A stretch of DNA of 64,000 nucleotides, from NCBI GenBank assembly GCA_910584645.1, contig CAJUAU010000017.1, forward strand, positions 1-64,000. The letters run 5' to 3'. Position numbers and translations under genes: made by a program. Numbering within the stretch: the stretch's first letter is position 1; each line of letters begins with the position of its first letter. Positions 1 to 8,177 of this stretch are shown here, one piece after another. Origin of the DNA: an uncultured Eubacterium sp. (lineage in GTDB: Bacteria; Bacillota; Clostridia; Lachnospirales; Lachnospiraceae). The notes below the pieces were generated by a model. That model was not told the DNA's origin. It searched no databases and saw only the letters and a list, made by a program, of their open reading frames with translations.

Positions 1-89
1 TTTTCGATAAGAATTTCCATATCTTGATTCTTACCAAAAAGGAGCCATATATTTCTAAAAACACAAATTTATTTACACAACCCCCCAGG

Positions 90-719
90 CTATTGATCAT
101 TAAGAGAATATGTGGATATCTGCCCTTGAAAATCAATAACGCATAGTTCCTTTTTTTCGTTCACATAAGCTTTAGATCCACTATTAATACTTTTAAGAAT
201 TTGCGCACTGGAAAAATCCGGGTTATTATGGTCTAGCCGTAATATATGCAGCTCCAAAATATCTTTCTTATTTCCAGCCGCAACAATTATTTCCTTTTCT
301 CCATCATTATCAAAATCATAACAAGATAGCTGATAATAAAAATCTTCTAACGCTCCAAACCATTCGTCCGTAGATTTCTTCAAATAAGTCACTAAATCAA
401 TTCCAATTTTATCACCTCCAATTTTTCTAAAATAAGCATCCATGTCAATCGCTGGTCCATATTCTGCTCTCTTTATAACTAGTTCTATATCCCTGCCATC
501 TTCTACTGTAGATATATTCACTTTTTTATGGTTTAAAAGATCTTCTCCACTAATTTCGATAGAATCCATTTCATCTGCATTAAAAAGATACGTTCCAATC
601 TCTAACTCCTTATCCATTATCTGAGATGCACTATTTCTTTCTTTTGGTATTTGCCTGTCACAGCTGCACAAAATAAAAAGCAGACACACAAAAAAATTAA
701 TCAATACTATTTTTTTCAT
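90..719 (-). CDS. Secreted lipoprotein of unknown function
   Basis: Encodes about 209 aa. The N-terminus is a lipoprotein signal (MKKIV, a hydrophobic stretch, then LCSC with Cys20 as the likely lipidated residue), so the protein should be anchored on the outer face of the membrane. I chose the start at 719 because it gives a normal signal peptide and has GGAG nine bases upstream; an ATG 21 bases earlier would put charged residues ahead of the signal. The middle contains CYDFDNDGEKEI, which resembles the calcium-binding loop of VCBS/FG-GAP repeats, but only one copy is seen. The first bases overlap the end of the upstream flavin reductase gene by 23 bases, suggesting coupled expression. I do not recognise a family and assign no function. 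Confidence 0.7.
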   Translation of the reverse strand: MKKIVLINFFVCLLFILCSCDRQIPKERNSASQIMDKELEIGTYLFNADEMDSIEISGEDLLNHKKVNISTVEDGRDIELVIKRAEYGPAIDMDAYFRKIGGDKIGIDLVTYLKKSTDEWFGALEDFYYQLSCYDFDNDGEKEIIVAAGNKKDILELHILRLDHNNPDFSSAQILKSINSGSKAYVNEKKELCVIDFQGQISTYSLNDQ

Positions 720-1254
720 TAATCGAAACTCCAAGATCATATGCCTCCTTCAGCGCTTTTGTCTCCTTTATCTCTCCAACATCCTTAACTCCTCTTACAA
801 GAACCATTCCTGCATCTTTTAGATGAAAATAATTAAGTACAAGCTGATATTGCAGTTTGATGGCATCAAACAATTCCGGTAACGTTGCAGCCCCCACCAG
901 CAGCAATGCCAGCTTTTTTACCCGAAATTCATTTCGCATTGGTGTATGTAATCTGTCAATCATTGCTTTTAATTGTGCACTGATCCCATAAAAATAAACC
1001 GGCGAAGCAATTACTATTATGTCAGCAATCTTTAATTTTTCGTAAATTTTCATCATATCATCTTTTTGAAAACACTGGTTTCCTTCCCTGTTAAAGCACG
1101 AATTACAGCCAATACAGGGATTTACTTTATAATCAGCAACAGAAACAATCTCAACCGTATTATTTTTACCTGCCCCTTCTGCAAATGCTTGTGCAAGCAA
1201 ATCGGTATTTCCACCTTTCCGCATGCTGCCAGCCAAGACAACAATTCTGCTCAT
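697..1254 (-). CDS. Flavodoxin-fold NAD(P)H-dependent FMN reductase
   Basis: About 185 aa, typical length for the NADPH-dependent FMN reductase/iron-sulfur flavoprotein group. The N-terminal SRIVVLAGSMRKGGNT matches the FMN phosphate-binding loop. CIGCNSC at about residue 50 is the cysteine cluster seen in the clostridial subgroup that shuttles electrons with a partner. SPVYFYGISAQLKAMIDR is the second flavin-contacting region. It probably reduces flavin or small quinone-like acceptors in the cytoplasm; the substrate cannot be read from sequence. Start at 1254 (MSRIVV) has AAGGAG nine bases upstream; an ATG at 1278 is also possible. It overlaps the downstream lipoprotein gene. Confidence 0.8.
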   Translation of the reverse strand: MSRIVVLAGSMRKGGNTDLLAQAFAEGAGKNNTVEIVSVADYKVNPCIGCNSCFNREGNQCFQKDDMMKIYEKLKIADIIVIASPVYFYGISAQLKAMIDRLHTPMRNEFRVKKLALLLVGAATLPELFDAIKLQYQLVLNYFHLKDAGMVLVRGVKDVGEIKETKALKEAYDLGVSINEKNSID

Positions 1255-1366
1255 TCTTTTCATCTCCTTTATATCCATACTCTTACCTTTTAACAGTATT
1301 TTTACAACACAAACAGTATATCATACAACACATAATTGTGTTTAACAATCTGCCCCAAAAGCAGAA

Positions 1367-1608
1367 TTAATACATTTTCAAAGCTTCATAACCGCTCAGA
1401 TGTTCAGAAAGATACTTTACAAATCTTTTCCCCAATATTTTCTGTGCTTTTCAGAAATAACATTCGCCGGTATATATGATTTTGACACCAGGCTTATTAT
1501 ATTATCAGTTTTAATCCCTGTTTCTTCAAATATTTCCCGAATGGCTGCATCTATTGGTTTTTCAATTTTTTTATATGGCATTGACAATATCTGGTAAGGT
1601 GTCCGCAT
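1367..1608 (-). pseudogene. Broken NUDIX hydrolase gene
   Basis: The 63-residue frame at 1417-1608 starts MRTPYQIL and carries REIFEETGI, the core of the NUDIX box. The part of the box with its glycine (G-x5-E before the R-E) is missing, as is the stretch that normally lies between the first strand and the helix, so an internal deletion is likely. The frame stops after KYWGKDL, but a -1/+1 shift continues open as FVKYLSEHLSGYEALKMY to about 1367, similar to the C-terminal part of dATP-pyrophosphohydrolase-like NUDIX proteins. The combination of internal deletion and frameshift marks it as non-functional. Family identity is from motif recognition only. Confidence 0.6.
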
Positions 1609-1788
1609 TTACTTTACCTCTTCTAAAATATCCATTATTTACTACTGTCTATCATTCTCACGAAGTTCCATTATATACTCATCCGCAAATTTACAACGTT
1701 CCGTAGTGCAGCAAACTGTTCTAAATCAAGCGTCTCCGTTCTTTCTCTCCTGTGTGGATAGTCCAAAACACATAACTGATTACATGAC

Positions 1789-2439
1789 TCACCCTTTTAT
1801 ACTGCAATACTCTTTCCAATTTTTCTTTATCCCCTCAATGGCATGTTTTTTCACTTTTTCACCCGATTTAAAAGCCTTTGCCTTGCTCTTTTCGATGCCT
1901 TTTTCAGCATCTTTAAGCCCTTTTTCCAACCATTTTCTAACTTGTTCTGCCATTGTTTTAGGAATCTTACATCTATTCGTAAGAAACTCTCTCTGCTTCT
2001 TTCGTAACTCCTTCAACTGAACATTCGATAATTTTTTATTTTCACTAGCAGCCACATCATTTACTTCTGTTTTTTTCTGCACACCACTCCTTTTTACCTG
2101 GATACCAGCTTCCTTATATAACTCAATCGCCGTATCAAAGCCTGTATCATCACTTATAATTGTAAAAGATTCATCCACATTCTCTTTCGCCATTACAGCA
2201 ATCATCGCTATAATTTGAAAATCCAAAGCATTTGGTTTTCCACACCGACACTTTCTTAGGTCAATTTGTTCTGAAAAGTGTTCGAGCAAGAGAGCTATTT
2301 CATCATAATGGAGCTTGGGTGTATTATTGGTATACATCACCATGATCTTATCTTTTGAATTTATATTTCCTTCCTCTTCCGTAATCAGTGCCTCAAGCCA
2401 TGCACTTTTCACATTTTCCGTATCAATTAAGTATACCAT
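1789..2439 (-). CDS. PIN/NYN-like domain protein with lysine-rich tail
   Basis: 216 aa. The first ~125 residues look like a PIN/NYN-type nuclease fold: an opening MVYLIDTEN with an early Asp, a central DFQIIAMIAVMAKE helix, and IISDDTGFD, where acidic residues usually bind the metal. Such domains cleave single-stranded RNA, but no activity is proven here. Residues ~125-216 are a lysine- and glutamate-rich helical tail (KELRKKQREF, KAFKSGEKVKKHA) that may bind nucleic acid. No antitoxin-like partner is adjacent, so a VapC-type toxin role is not supported. An inverted repeat lies 28 bases upstream of the start. It could be a housekeeping RNase of narrow distribution or part of a defence remnant; undecided. 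Confidence 0.6.
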   Translation of the reverse strand: MVYLIDTENVKSAWLEALITEEEGNINSKDKIMVMYTNNTPKLHYDEIALLLEHFSEQIDLRKCRCGKPNALDFQIIAMIAVMAKENVDESFTIISDDTGFDTAIELYKEAGIQVKRSGVQKKTEVNDVAASENKKLSNVQLKELRKKQREFLTNRCKIPKTMAEQVRKWLEKGLKDAEKGIEKSKAKAFKSGEKVKKHAIEGIKKNWKEYCSIKG

Positions 2440-2466
2440 TAACTCTTCCTCCCATTATATATTCAA

Positions 2467-2506
2467 GTACAACGAAAATTAAGTTTTTGATTAATATTCG
2501 TTGTAC
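2467..2506. promoter_or_regulatory. 16-bp inverted repeat sharing a 15-mer with the purM-purN gap
   Basis: Arms of 16 bp (GTACAACGAAAATTAA and TTAATATTCGTTGTAC, one mismatch) flank an 8-bp spacer. The right arm read on the minus strand contains TACAACGAATATTAA, which also occurs as a single copy at 5853-5867 between purM and purN. It sits just upstream of the PIN-like gene and downstream of glyA. It may be an operator or a small repeat; no T-run follows, so it is not an obvious terminator. Confidence 0.4.
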
Positions 2507-2562
2507 TAATCACATGACATTTCAATTCCTTATCTTGTAATTTATAAACCATCTTATGGCGT

Positions 2563-2601
2563 AAAAAGCCATGCGCCCCACACTCACATGGAACGCATGA
2601 C
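2563..2601 (-). terminator. Rho-independent terminator of the pur-glyA operon
   Basis: On the minus strand, 35 bases after the glyA stop, a 13-bp stem with two G-U pairs (outer arms GTCATGCG and CGCATGGC) closes an 8-base loop and is followed directly by five T residues. This fits the end of purM-purN-purD-glyA transcription. Confidence 0.75.
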
Positions 2602-2635
2602 CATTTCGTCAGCTCAATGGCGCCATATATGTTTT

Positions 2636-3874
2636 TTAGTACAACGGATACTTGTCTGTCAATGTTTTTACGATTTCCATTGCCTTTGCTTTATTTGCTT
2701 CCACATCATCGATAAGCATTGCGATGGCATCTGCAATCTGATCCATATCCTCCGTGTTCATGCCGCGTGTCGTTACCGCTGCTGTGCCGAGTCGGATGCC
2801 ACTGGTCACAAATGGACTCTGGGGATCGTTGGGAATGGTGTTCTTGTTGGCAGTGATATTTGCCTCATCCAGCCACGCCTCTACCTGCTTGCCCGTCAGT
2901 CCCTTCTTTACCAGATCTACCAGCATCAAGTGGTTGTCTGTGCCGCCGGAAACAATGTCAATGCCACGGTTCATCAGACCCTTGCTCAGCGCCTGGGCAT
3001 TTGCCACGATGTTTTTACCGTATTCCTTAAAGCTTGGATCCAGTGCTTCCTTGAAGCAGACCGCCTTGGCAGCGATCACATGCATCAGAGGACCACCCTG
3101 AATGCCAGGGAAAATAGATTTGTTCAATTTATATTCATTGGCAAATTCCTCACTGGAAAGAATCATGCCGCCACGGGGACCGCGGAGGGTTTTATGAGTG
3201 GTAGTAGTGGTCACATGAGCGTAGGGGATCGGGCTCTCATGTACACCGGCTGCGATCAGCCCGGCGATATGTGCCATATCCACCATCAGGAACGCACCCA
3301 CTTCATCTGCGATCTCACGGAATCTCTTAAAATCAATCTTACGGCAGTAGGCGCTGGCCCCAGCAATGATCATTTTCGGCTTGCACTCTTTTGCAATGCG
3401 CTCCACCTCATCATAGTCAATAAATCCCTCATCATTTACTCCATAAGGAACAATATTATAATAAGTTCCTGAAATATTTGCCGGGCTTCCATGGGAAAGA
3501 TGTCCGCCGTGATCCAGATTCATTCCCATCACAGTCTCACCTGGTTTTACAAGGGCAAAGAAAACTGCCATATTAGCCTGGGCACCGGAATGGGGCTGAA
3601 CATTGGCATAAGTACAGCCAAACAGCTCTTTAGCGCGGTCTCTTGCCAGATCTTCCACCATATCCACATACTGGCAGCCACCATAATACCTCTTGCCCGG
3701 ATACCCTTCCGCATACTTATTGGTACAGGTGCTTCCCATCGCTGCCATAACAGCTTTGCTGACAAAGTTCTCCGAAGCGATCAGCTCGATATGGTCATTC
3801 TGTCTGCCGGTTTCCAGTTCCATCGCCTTGGCAAGCTCTGGATCTGCTTTTTTAACTTCTTCAAATGAATACAT
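2636..3874 (-). CDS. glyA: Serine hydroxymethyltransferase
   Basis: 412 aa, the usual bacterial length. It transfers the serine hydroxymethyl carbon to tetrahydrofolate, giving glycine and 5,10-methylene-THF with pyridoxal phosphate in the cytoplasm. Visible landmarks are ELIASENFVS near the N-terminus, the substrate region YYGGCQYVD, the aspartate that contacts the PLP ring in DMAHIAGLIA, and the PLP-lysine motif TTTTHKTLRGPRGG. It is last in a purM-purN-purD-glyA operon, 18 bases after purD. That placing is logical, because glycine is the substrate of PurD and the one-carbon units feed PurN. A strong terminator follows. Confidence 0.97.
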   Translation of the reverse strand: MYSFEEVKKADPELAKAMELETGRQNDHIELIASENFVSKAVMAAMGSTCTNKYAEGYPGKRYYGGCQYVDMVEDLARDRAKELFGCTYANVQPHSGAQANMAVFFALVKPGETVMGMNLDHGGHLSHGSPANISGTYYNIVPYGVNDEGFIDYDEVERIAKECKPKMIIAGASAYCRKIDFKRFREIADEVGAFLMVDMAHIAGLIAAGVHESPIPYAHVTTTTTHKTLRGPRGGMILSSEEFANEYKLNKSIFPGIQGGPLMHVIAAKAVCFKEALDPSFKEYGKNIVANAQALSKGLMNRGIDIVSGGTDNHLMLVDLVKKGLTGKQVEAWLDEANITANKNTIPNDPQSPFVTSGIRLGTAAVTTRGMNTEDMDQIADAIAMLIDDVEANKAKAMEIVKTLTDKYPLY

Positions 3875-3892
3875 AATCTATCTCCTTTTTAA

Positions 3893-5170
3893 TTAATTAT
3901 TTACCTGGTCAATCGCCGAGGCGATATCATTTCTCATATACTTATTCTCGAAAGTGATCCACTCTGTAGCGGCATAGGCATTCTTTCTTGCTTCTTTCAG
4001 ATCTGCTCCCTTGGCGGTCACTCCCAGGACACGTCCTCCGTTGGTCACGATCTTGTCCCCTTCAAACTTCGTGCCGGCATGGAACACATAATAGCCCTCT
4101 CTGCCCTCAAAGTTCTCAAAGCCTGTGATCACTTTTCCTTTTTCATAATGCTCCGGATACCCGTCGGAAGCCAGAACGACACACACTGCCGCATTGTCCT
4201 CAAATTGAAGATCGATCTCTTCCAGTTTTCCGTCGATGCAGGCGTTCATCACATCCACGATGTCATTTTTCATCCGGGGCAGTACCACCTGCGCCTCGGG
4301 ATCGCCAAACCGGGCATTGTATTCTAGTACCTTCGGCCCATCTGATGTGAGCATAAGTCCCACAAACAGGATTCCCACAAAATCTCTTCCCTCTGCCTTC
4401 ATGGCATCCATCGTGGGCTGGAACACCTTTTCCTCACAGAATTTTTGGATTTCTTCGTCGTAAAATGGTGTCGGGGAAAAGGTTCCCATGCCTCCGGTAT
4501 TCAGACCTTCGTCATTGTCCTTTGCCCTCTTGTGGTCCTGGGCGCTGGTCATCGGTTTGATGTGGGTTCCGTCACAATAGCAGAGAACCGATACTTCCGG
4601 CCCTGTTATGAATTCCTCGATCACAATCCGGTTTCCGGCGTCACCAAACTGCTTGTCCAGCATCAGCGTCTTAACGCCTTCCTTTGCCTCCTCCAGCGTA
4701 TTGCAGATCAGCACGCCCTTTCCAAGAGCAAGCCCGTCCGCCTTGAGCACGATGGGCATTTTGGCAGTCTCCAGATAAGCAAGTGCCACCTCCGGGGTGT
4801 CAAAATTTTCGTAGGCTGCTGTAGGGATCCCATATTTCTTCATAAGATCTTTGGAAAATGCCTTGCTGCCCTCGATGATCGCTGCATTTTTGCGCGGTCC
4901 GAACACCCTGAGCCCGCGCTCTTCAAAGACATCCACAATACCGCCCACCAGCGGATCATCCATCCCAATGATCGTCAGACCTATCTCATTTTCCTGGGCA
5001 AAATCCGCCAGACGTTCAAATTCCATGGCCTGGATATCTACACACTCCGCCACTCCGGCGATTCCTGCATTGCCTGGTGCACAGTAGATCTTATCCACCT
5101 GGCTGCTCTTTGCCACACTGGCTGCAATGGCATGTTCACGTCCGCCGCTACCTACAATGAGTACTTTCAT
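3893..5170 (-). CDS. purD: Phosphoribosylamine-glycine ligase (GAR synthetase)
   Basis: 425 aa. It joins glycine to 5-phosphoribosylamine with ATP in the second step of purine synthesis. The start at 5170 gives the family N-terminus MKVLIVGSGGREHAI; an in-frame codon 15 bases upstream would only add MEEKL. The ATP-grasp core shows KADGLALGKGV, VIEEFITGPEVS and the metal/phosphate-binding ARFGDPEAQ. It lies 22 bases after purN and 18 before glyA, all on the same strand. It is complete, with no unusual features. Confidence 0.97.
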   Translation of the reverse strand: MKVLIVGSGGREHAIAASVAKSSQVDKIYCAPGNAGIAGVAECVDIQAMEFERLADFAQENEIGLTIIGMDDPLVGGIVDVFEERGLRVFGPRKNAAIIEGSKAFSKDLMKKYGIPTAAYENFDTPEVALAYLETAKMPIVLKADGLALGKGVLICNTLEEAKEGVKTLMLDKQFGDAGNRIVIEEFITGPEVSVLCYCDGTHIKPMTSAQDHKRAKDNDEGLNTGGMGTFSPTPFYDEEIQKFCEEKVFQPTMDAMKAEGRDFVGILFVGLMLTSDGPKVLEYNARFGDPEAQVVLPRMKNDIVDVMNACIDGKLEEIDLQFEDNAAVCVVLASDGYPEHYEKGKVITGFENFEGREGYYVFHAGTKFEGDKIVTNGGRVLGVTAKGADLKEARKNAYAATEWITFENKYMRNDIASAIDQVNN

Positions 5171-5192
5171 CAGCTTTTCCTCCATATTTAAA

Positions 5193-5819
5193 TTAATTAT
5201 GATATTTCACGATTCCATCCACAATCCTGATCCGTCCGTTGGCGATATCGTCAATGGCCTGGGGAAGGATATTCCATTCCGCCTGCTCCATCACCCGTTT
5301 CTGCAGTATTTCCGGAGTGTCATCATCCCTGACCTCCACCGCCTTCTGGCTGATAATAGGACCACCGTCCGGGATCTCATTGACAAAGTGAACTGTGGCT
5401 CCCGTTACCTTATTGCCCCTTGCCAGGACGCTTTCATGTACTTTTAACCCATAATAACCCGGTCCGCAGTGGGAAGGGATCAGGGAAGGGTGGATATTGA
5501 TCATTCTTCCCTCAAAATGCGTTACAAAATTTTCGGGCAGAATCACAAGAAATCCCGCCAGGACAACTAAGTCAATCTTCTCTTCCTCCAGGCACCGGAT
5601 CATCGCCTCTCCGTATTCTTCTCTTGTAGAATATTCTTTCGGTGAGATCACTTTACTTCGGACGCCGTGACTGGCTGCACGCTCCAATGCATAAGCCCCT
5701 GGTTTGTTGCTGATCACCAGACTGATTTCCGCATTGGTGATCTTTCCTTCCCTGTGACAATCCAGGATCGCCTGCAGATTGGTTCCGCCGCCAGAGACGA
5801 GTACTGCTGTCTTCGTCAT
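5193..5819 (-). CDS. purN: Phosphoribosylglycinamide formyltransferase
   Basis: 208 aa. It uses 10-formyl-THF to formylate GAR, the third purine step. It carries VSGGGTNLQAIL at the N-terminus (phosphate binding), the folate-site core INIHPSLIPSHCG with catalytic Asn and His, and the later conserved Asp in EIPDGGPIISQ. The start has a GGATGAAGG-type ribosome site. It lies between purM and purD in the operon; the 69-base gap to purM contains one copy of the 15-mer TACAACGAATATTAA. Confidence 0.97.
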   Translation of the reverse strand: MTKTAVLVSGGGTNLQAILDCHREGKITNAEISLVISNKPGAYALERAASHGVRSKVISPKEYSTREEYGEAMIRCLEEEKIDLVVLAGFLVILPENFVTHFEGRMINIHPSLIPSHCGPGYYGLKVHESVLARGNKVTGATVHFVNEIPDGGPIISQKAVEVRDDDTPEILQKRVMEQAEWNILPQAIDDIANGRIRIVDGIVKYHN

Positions 5820-5888
5820 CTATCCTTCATCCTTTCCAAACCGCTGCACAAATACAACGAATATTAAATAATTGGCAGTTTGGCTTAC

Positions 5889-6914
5889 TTATTTGATGGT
5901 GATGCCTTTTTCCCCACCAACGATCTCACCTAACACATAAGGAAGCTCACCAGCGCTGCGGATGGCTGCCACCGTCTCGTCCACATCTGCCTTATCCACA
6001 GCAGTCACCATGCCGACACCCATATTATACGTATTGTACATCGCCTCTTCTGACACATTCCCATCCTTGGCCAGCATGCCAAAGATCGGGGGGATCACAA
6101 AACTTCCTTTTTCGATCACTGCATGGGTATCGTCTTTAAGCATTCGTGGGATATTTTCATAAAATCCACCGCCGGTGATGTGGCTGCATGCCTTGATCTT
6201 CACGCCGGCATCCTTAATGGCTCTCAGAGCCTTTACATATATCTTCGTCGGGGTAAGAAGAGTTTCTCCCAGCGTTCCAGATAAACTTTCGTAAGTTCTG
6301 TTCAGTGCCTCAGTATTCATGCTGAACACCTGGCGGACCAGAGAATAACCATTGCTGTGGATTCCTGAAGAAGCCATTCCCACCAGCACATCTCCTGGAA
6401 CCAGCTCCTTTCCTGTGATCATATCTTTTTTATCCACAATTCCTACAGAAAAACCAGCAAGATCATATTCGTCCACCGGATAAAAACCTGGCATCTCCGC
6501 GGTCTCTCCGCCGATCAGCGCCGCACCGGACTGACGGCAGCCCTCTGCCACACCACTGACGATCTTCGCTATCTTTTCCGGTTCGTTTTTCCCACAGGCA
6601 ACATAATCCAGGAAAAACAAAGGCTCGCCGCCGGCACATGCGATATCGTTTACACACATTGCCACACAGTCGATGCCGATGGTATTATGCTTGTCCAGCA
6701 AAAACGCGATCTTAAGCTTTGTTCCGACACCATCTGTACCGGACACCAGGGTCGGCTCTTCCATTCCCACAAACTTTTTCATGGAAAATGCACCGGAAAA
6801 CCCTCCGATATCCGTGAGCACTTCCGGTCTCATAGTGGATGCGATGTGTTCCTTCATCAACGAAACCGCCTTATAGCCCGCTTCAATGTCAACTCCAGCT
6901 TTCTTGTAGTCCAT
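5889..6914 (-). CDS. purM: Phosphoribosylformylglycinamidine cyclo-ligase (AIR synthetase)
   Basis: 341 aa, first gene of the purine operon. It closes the imidazole ring of FGAM using ATP. N-terminal DYKKAGVDIEAGYK, LVSGTDGVGTKLKIA (ATP/substrate loop), IGIDCVAMCVNDI and HITGGGFYENIPR are all characteristic. A good sigma-A promoter lies about 90 bases upstream, with a GGGGTTTC/GAAACCCC hairpin in the leader. The other early purine genes (purF, purL, purE) are not in this window, so the pathway is split. Confidence 0.97.
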   Translation of the reverse strand: MDYKKAGVDIEAGYKAVSLMKEHIASTMRPEVLTDIGGFSGAFSMKKFVGMEEPTLVSGTDGVGTKLKIAFLLDKHNTIGIDCVAMCVNDIACAGGEPLFFLDYVACGKNEPEKIAKIVSGVAEGCRQSGAALIGGETAEMPGFYPVDEYDLAGFSVGIVDKKDMITGKELVPGDVLVGMASSGIHSNGYSLVRQVFSMNTEALNRTYESLSGTLGETLLTPTKIYVKALRAIKDAGVKIKACSHITGGGFYENIPRMLKDDTHAVIEKGSFVIPPIFGMLAKDGNVSEEAMYNTYNMGVGMVTAVDKADVDETVAAIRSAGELPYVLGEIVGGEKGITIK

Positions 6915-6966
6915 TGTCTTCTTACCTCCGTTTGTACTGCTCCAATGATGCAGTCATTTTTATGTA

Positions 6967-6988
6967 GGGGGTTTCTCCTGGAAACCCC
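6967..6988 (-). promoter_or_regulatory. Hairpin in the purM leader
   Basis: An 8-bp perfect stem (GGGGTTTC with GAAACCCC) closes a 6-base loop, between the purM promoter and its ribosome binding site. No T-run follows on the minus strand, so it is not a terminator. It may protect or regulate the mRNA; I do not recognise a known riboswitch. Confidence 0.4.
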
Positions 6989-7001
6989 AGATTCGTTCCT
7001 C

Positions 7002-7030
7002 ATTATAGCATACTTTTTTTAATTATACAA
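7002..7030 (-). promoter_or_regulatory. Promoter of the purM operon
   Basis: On the minus strand, TTGTAT and TATAAT are separated by exactly 17 bases, a good sigma-A promoter. It stands back to back with the promoter of the divergent aldolase gene, so one site bound here could affect both. Confidence 0.7.
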
Positions 7031-7040
7031 ACTTTTTCCT

Positions 7041-7068
7041 TTTCATAAGAAGTTTTTTCTGTTACAAT
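7041..7068 (+). promoter_or_regulatory. Probable promoter of the aldolase-family gene
   Basis: TACAAT at 7063-7068 is a good -10, with a weak -35 (TTTCAT) 16 bases upstream. An AAGGAGGT ribosome binding site follows at about 7081. Confidence 0.4.
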
Positions 7069-7094
7069 AGAATCCTAACGAAGGAGGTTTTAAC

Positions 7095-8069
7095 ATGGAG
7101 ACAAAAGGAACAATACTTTCCTACCGTCCGGATGTACGGGTGGTAGATGCAACGATCCGCGACGGCGGACTGGTTAATGATTTTCGTTTCACCGACGAGT
7201 TTGTAAAAAACCTGTATAAGGCTAATATCAAAGCCGGTGTGGATTATATGGAATTTGGTTATAAAGCATCCAGTGATATTTTCCCAAAAGCTGATTTTGG
7301 GCCATGGAAATTCTGTGATGAAAGCGATATCCGCCGGATCGTGGGAGACAACGATTCGGATATGAAGATCGCTGTGATGGCAGATGTAGGGCGTACAGAT
7401 TTTAAACGGGACATCATCGACCGGAACGACAGCGTGATCGATCTGGTGCGCGTGGCTACATACATCAACACCATCCCCGCTGCTATCGAAATGGTAGAGT
7501 ACTGTCACGAAAAAGGATATGAGACCACCATCAATATTATGGCGATCTCCAACGACAACGATACCGATATCGACGAGGCGCTGGAACTGATCGGTCACAG
7601 CAGCGTAGACGGAATCTATATCGTCGACAGCTATGGCGCCATCTATCCGGAGCAGATGAGAAAACTGGCGGACAAATACCTTGCCTTTGCAGAGAAATAT
7701 AATAAATATGTAGGGATTCATGCCCACAACAATCAGCAGCTCGCTTTTGCAAATACCATTGAAGCACTGTCCCGCGGCGTCAGCTATCTGGACGTGACCG
7801 TCAGCGGCATGGGACGCGGCGCCGGAAACTGTGCCAGCGAGATCCTTCTGGGATTTTTGAAGAATCCAAAGTATAATATTCTTCCTATCCTGGATATTCT
7901 GGAGAAGGAGATCCTGCCTCTGAAAGAACAGGGCGTGATCTGGGGCTACGACATACCCTATCTTCTCACGGGACAGCTGAACCAGCATCCCAGGACCGCC
8001 ATCGCAGCTACCCGGGAAAAACGTACTGATTATAGAAAATTTTATGTAGATCTGGTGGATTATAAATAA
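7095..8069 (+). CDS. HMGL-like aldolase catalytic domain protein
   Basis: 324 aa, single domain. VRVVDATIRDGGLVNDF is the metal-binding Asp and catalytic Arg region of the HMGL/4-hydroxy-2-oxovalerate aldolase/isopropylmalate synthase superfamily. GIHAHNNQQLAFAN supplies the two metal-binding His residues, and VSGMGRGAGNCASE is the C-terminal active-site loop. It therefore probably makes or breaks a C-C bond next to a 2-oxo acid. No dehydrogenase partner (as in the DmpFG pair) and no LeuA regulatory domain is present, so the substrate is unknown. It is monocistronic, divergent from purM, with its own promoter, AAGGAGGT site and a shared terminator downstream. Confidence 0.75.
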   Translation: METKGTILSYRPDVRVVDATIRDGGLVNDFRFTDEFVKNLYKANIKAGVDYMEFGYKASSDIFPKADFGPWKFCDESDIRRIVGDNDSDMKIAVMADVGRTDFKRDIIDRNDSVIDLVRVATYINTIPAAIEMVEYCHEKGYETTINIMAISNDNDTDIDEALELIGHSSVDGIYIVDSYGAIYPEQMRKLADKYLAFAEKYNKYVGIHAHNNQQLAFANTIEALSRGVSYLDVTVSGMGRGAGNCASEILLGFLKNPKYNILPILDILEKEILPLKEQGVIWGYDIPYLLTGQLNQHPRTAIAATREKRTDYRKFYVDLVDYK

Positions 8070-8080
8070 TCTTTCATCCA

Positions 8081-8140
8081 AAAATACCCGGTACAGACCT
8101 ATCTAACTGCTCAGAGCAGGGTCTGTACCGGGTATTTTTT
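8081..8140. terminator. Bidirectional terminator between aldolase gene and scpB
   Basis: A perfect 16-bp stem (8084-8099 with 8120-8135) has an A-run on its left and a TTTTTT run on its right, so it can stop transcription from both convergent genes. Confidence 0.9.
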
Positions 8141-8177
8141 ATTCAATTTCATATTTTAAGACAAATAACAAGCCTCT

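Noticed and set aside
2588..3472. 294-codon plus-strand frame over glyA
   Set aside because: Shadow of glyA; no family resemblance and its start lies inside the glyA terminator.
7062..8081. 339-codon open frame on the minus strand opposite the aldolase gene
   Set aside because: The plus-strand frame has all HMGL motifs, a promoter and AAGGAGGT; the minus frame has none.
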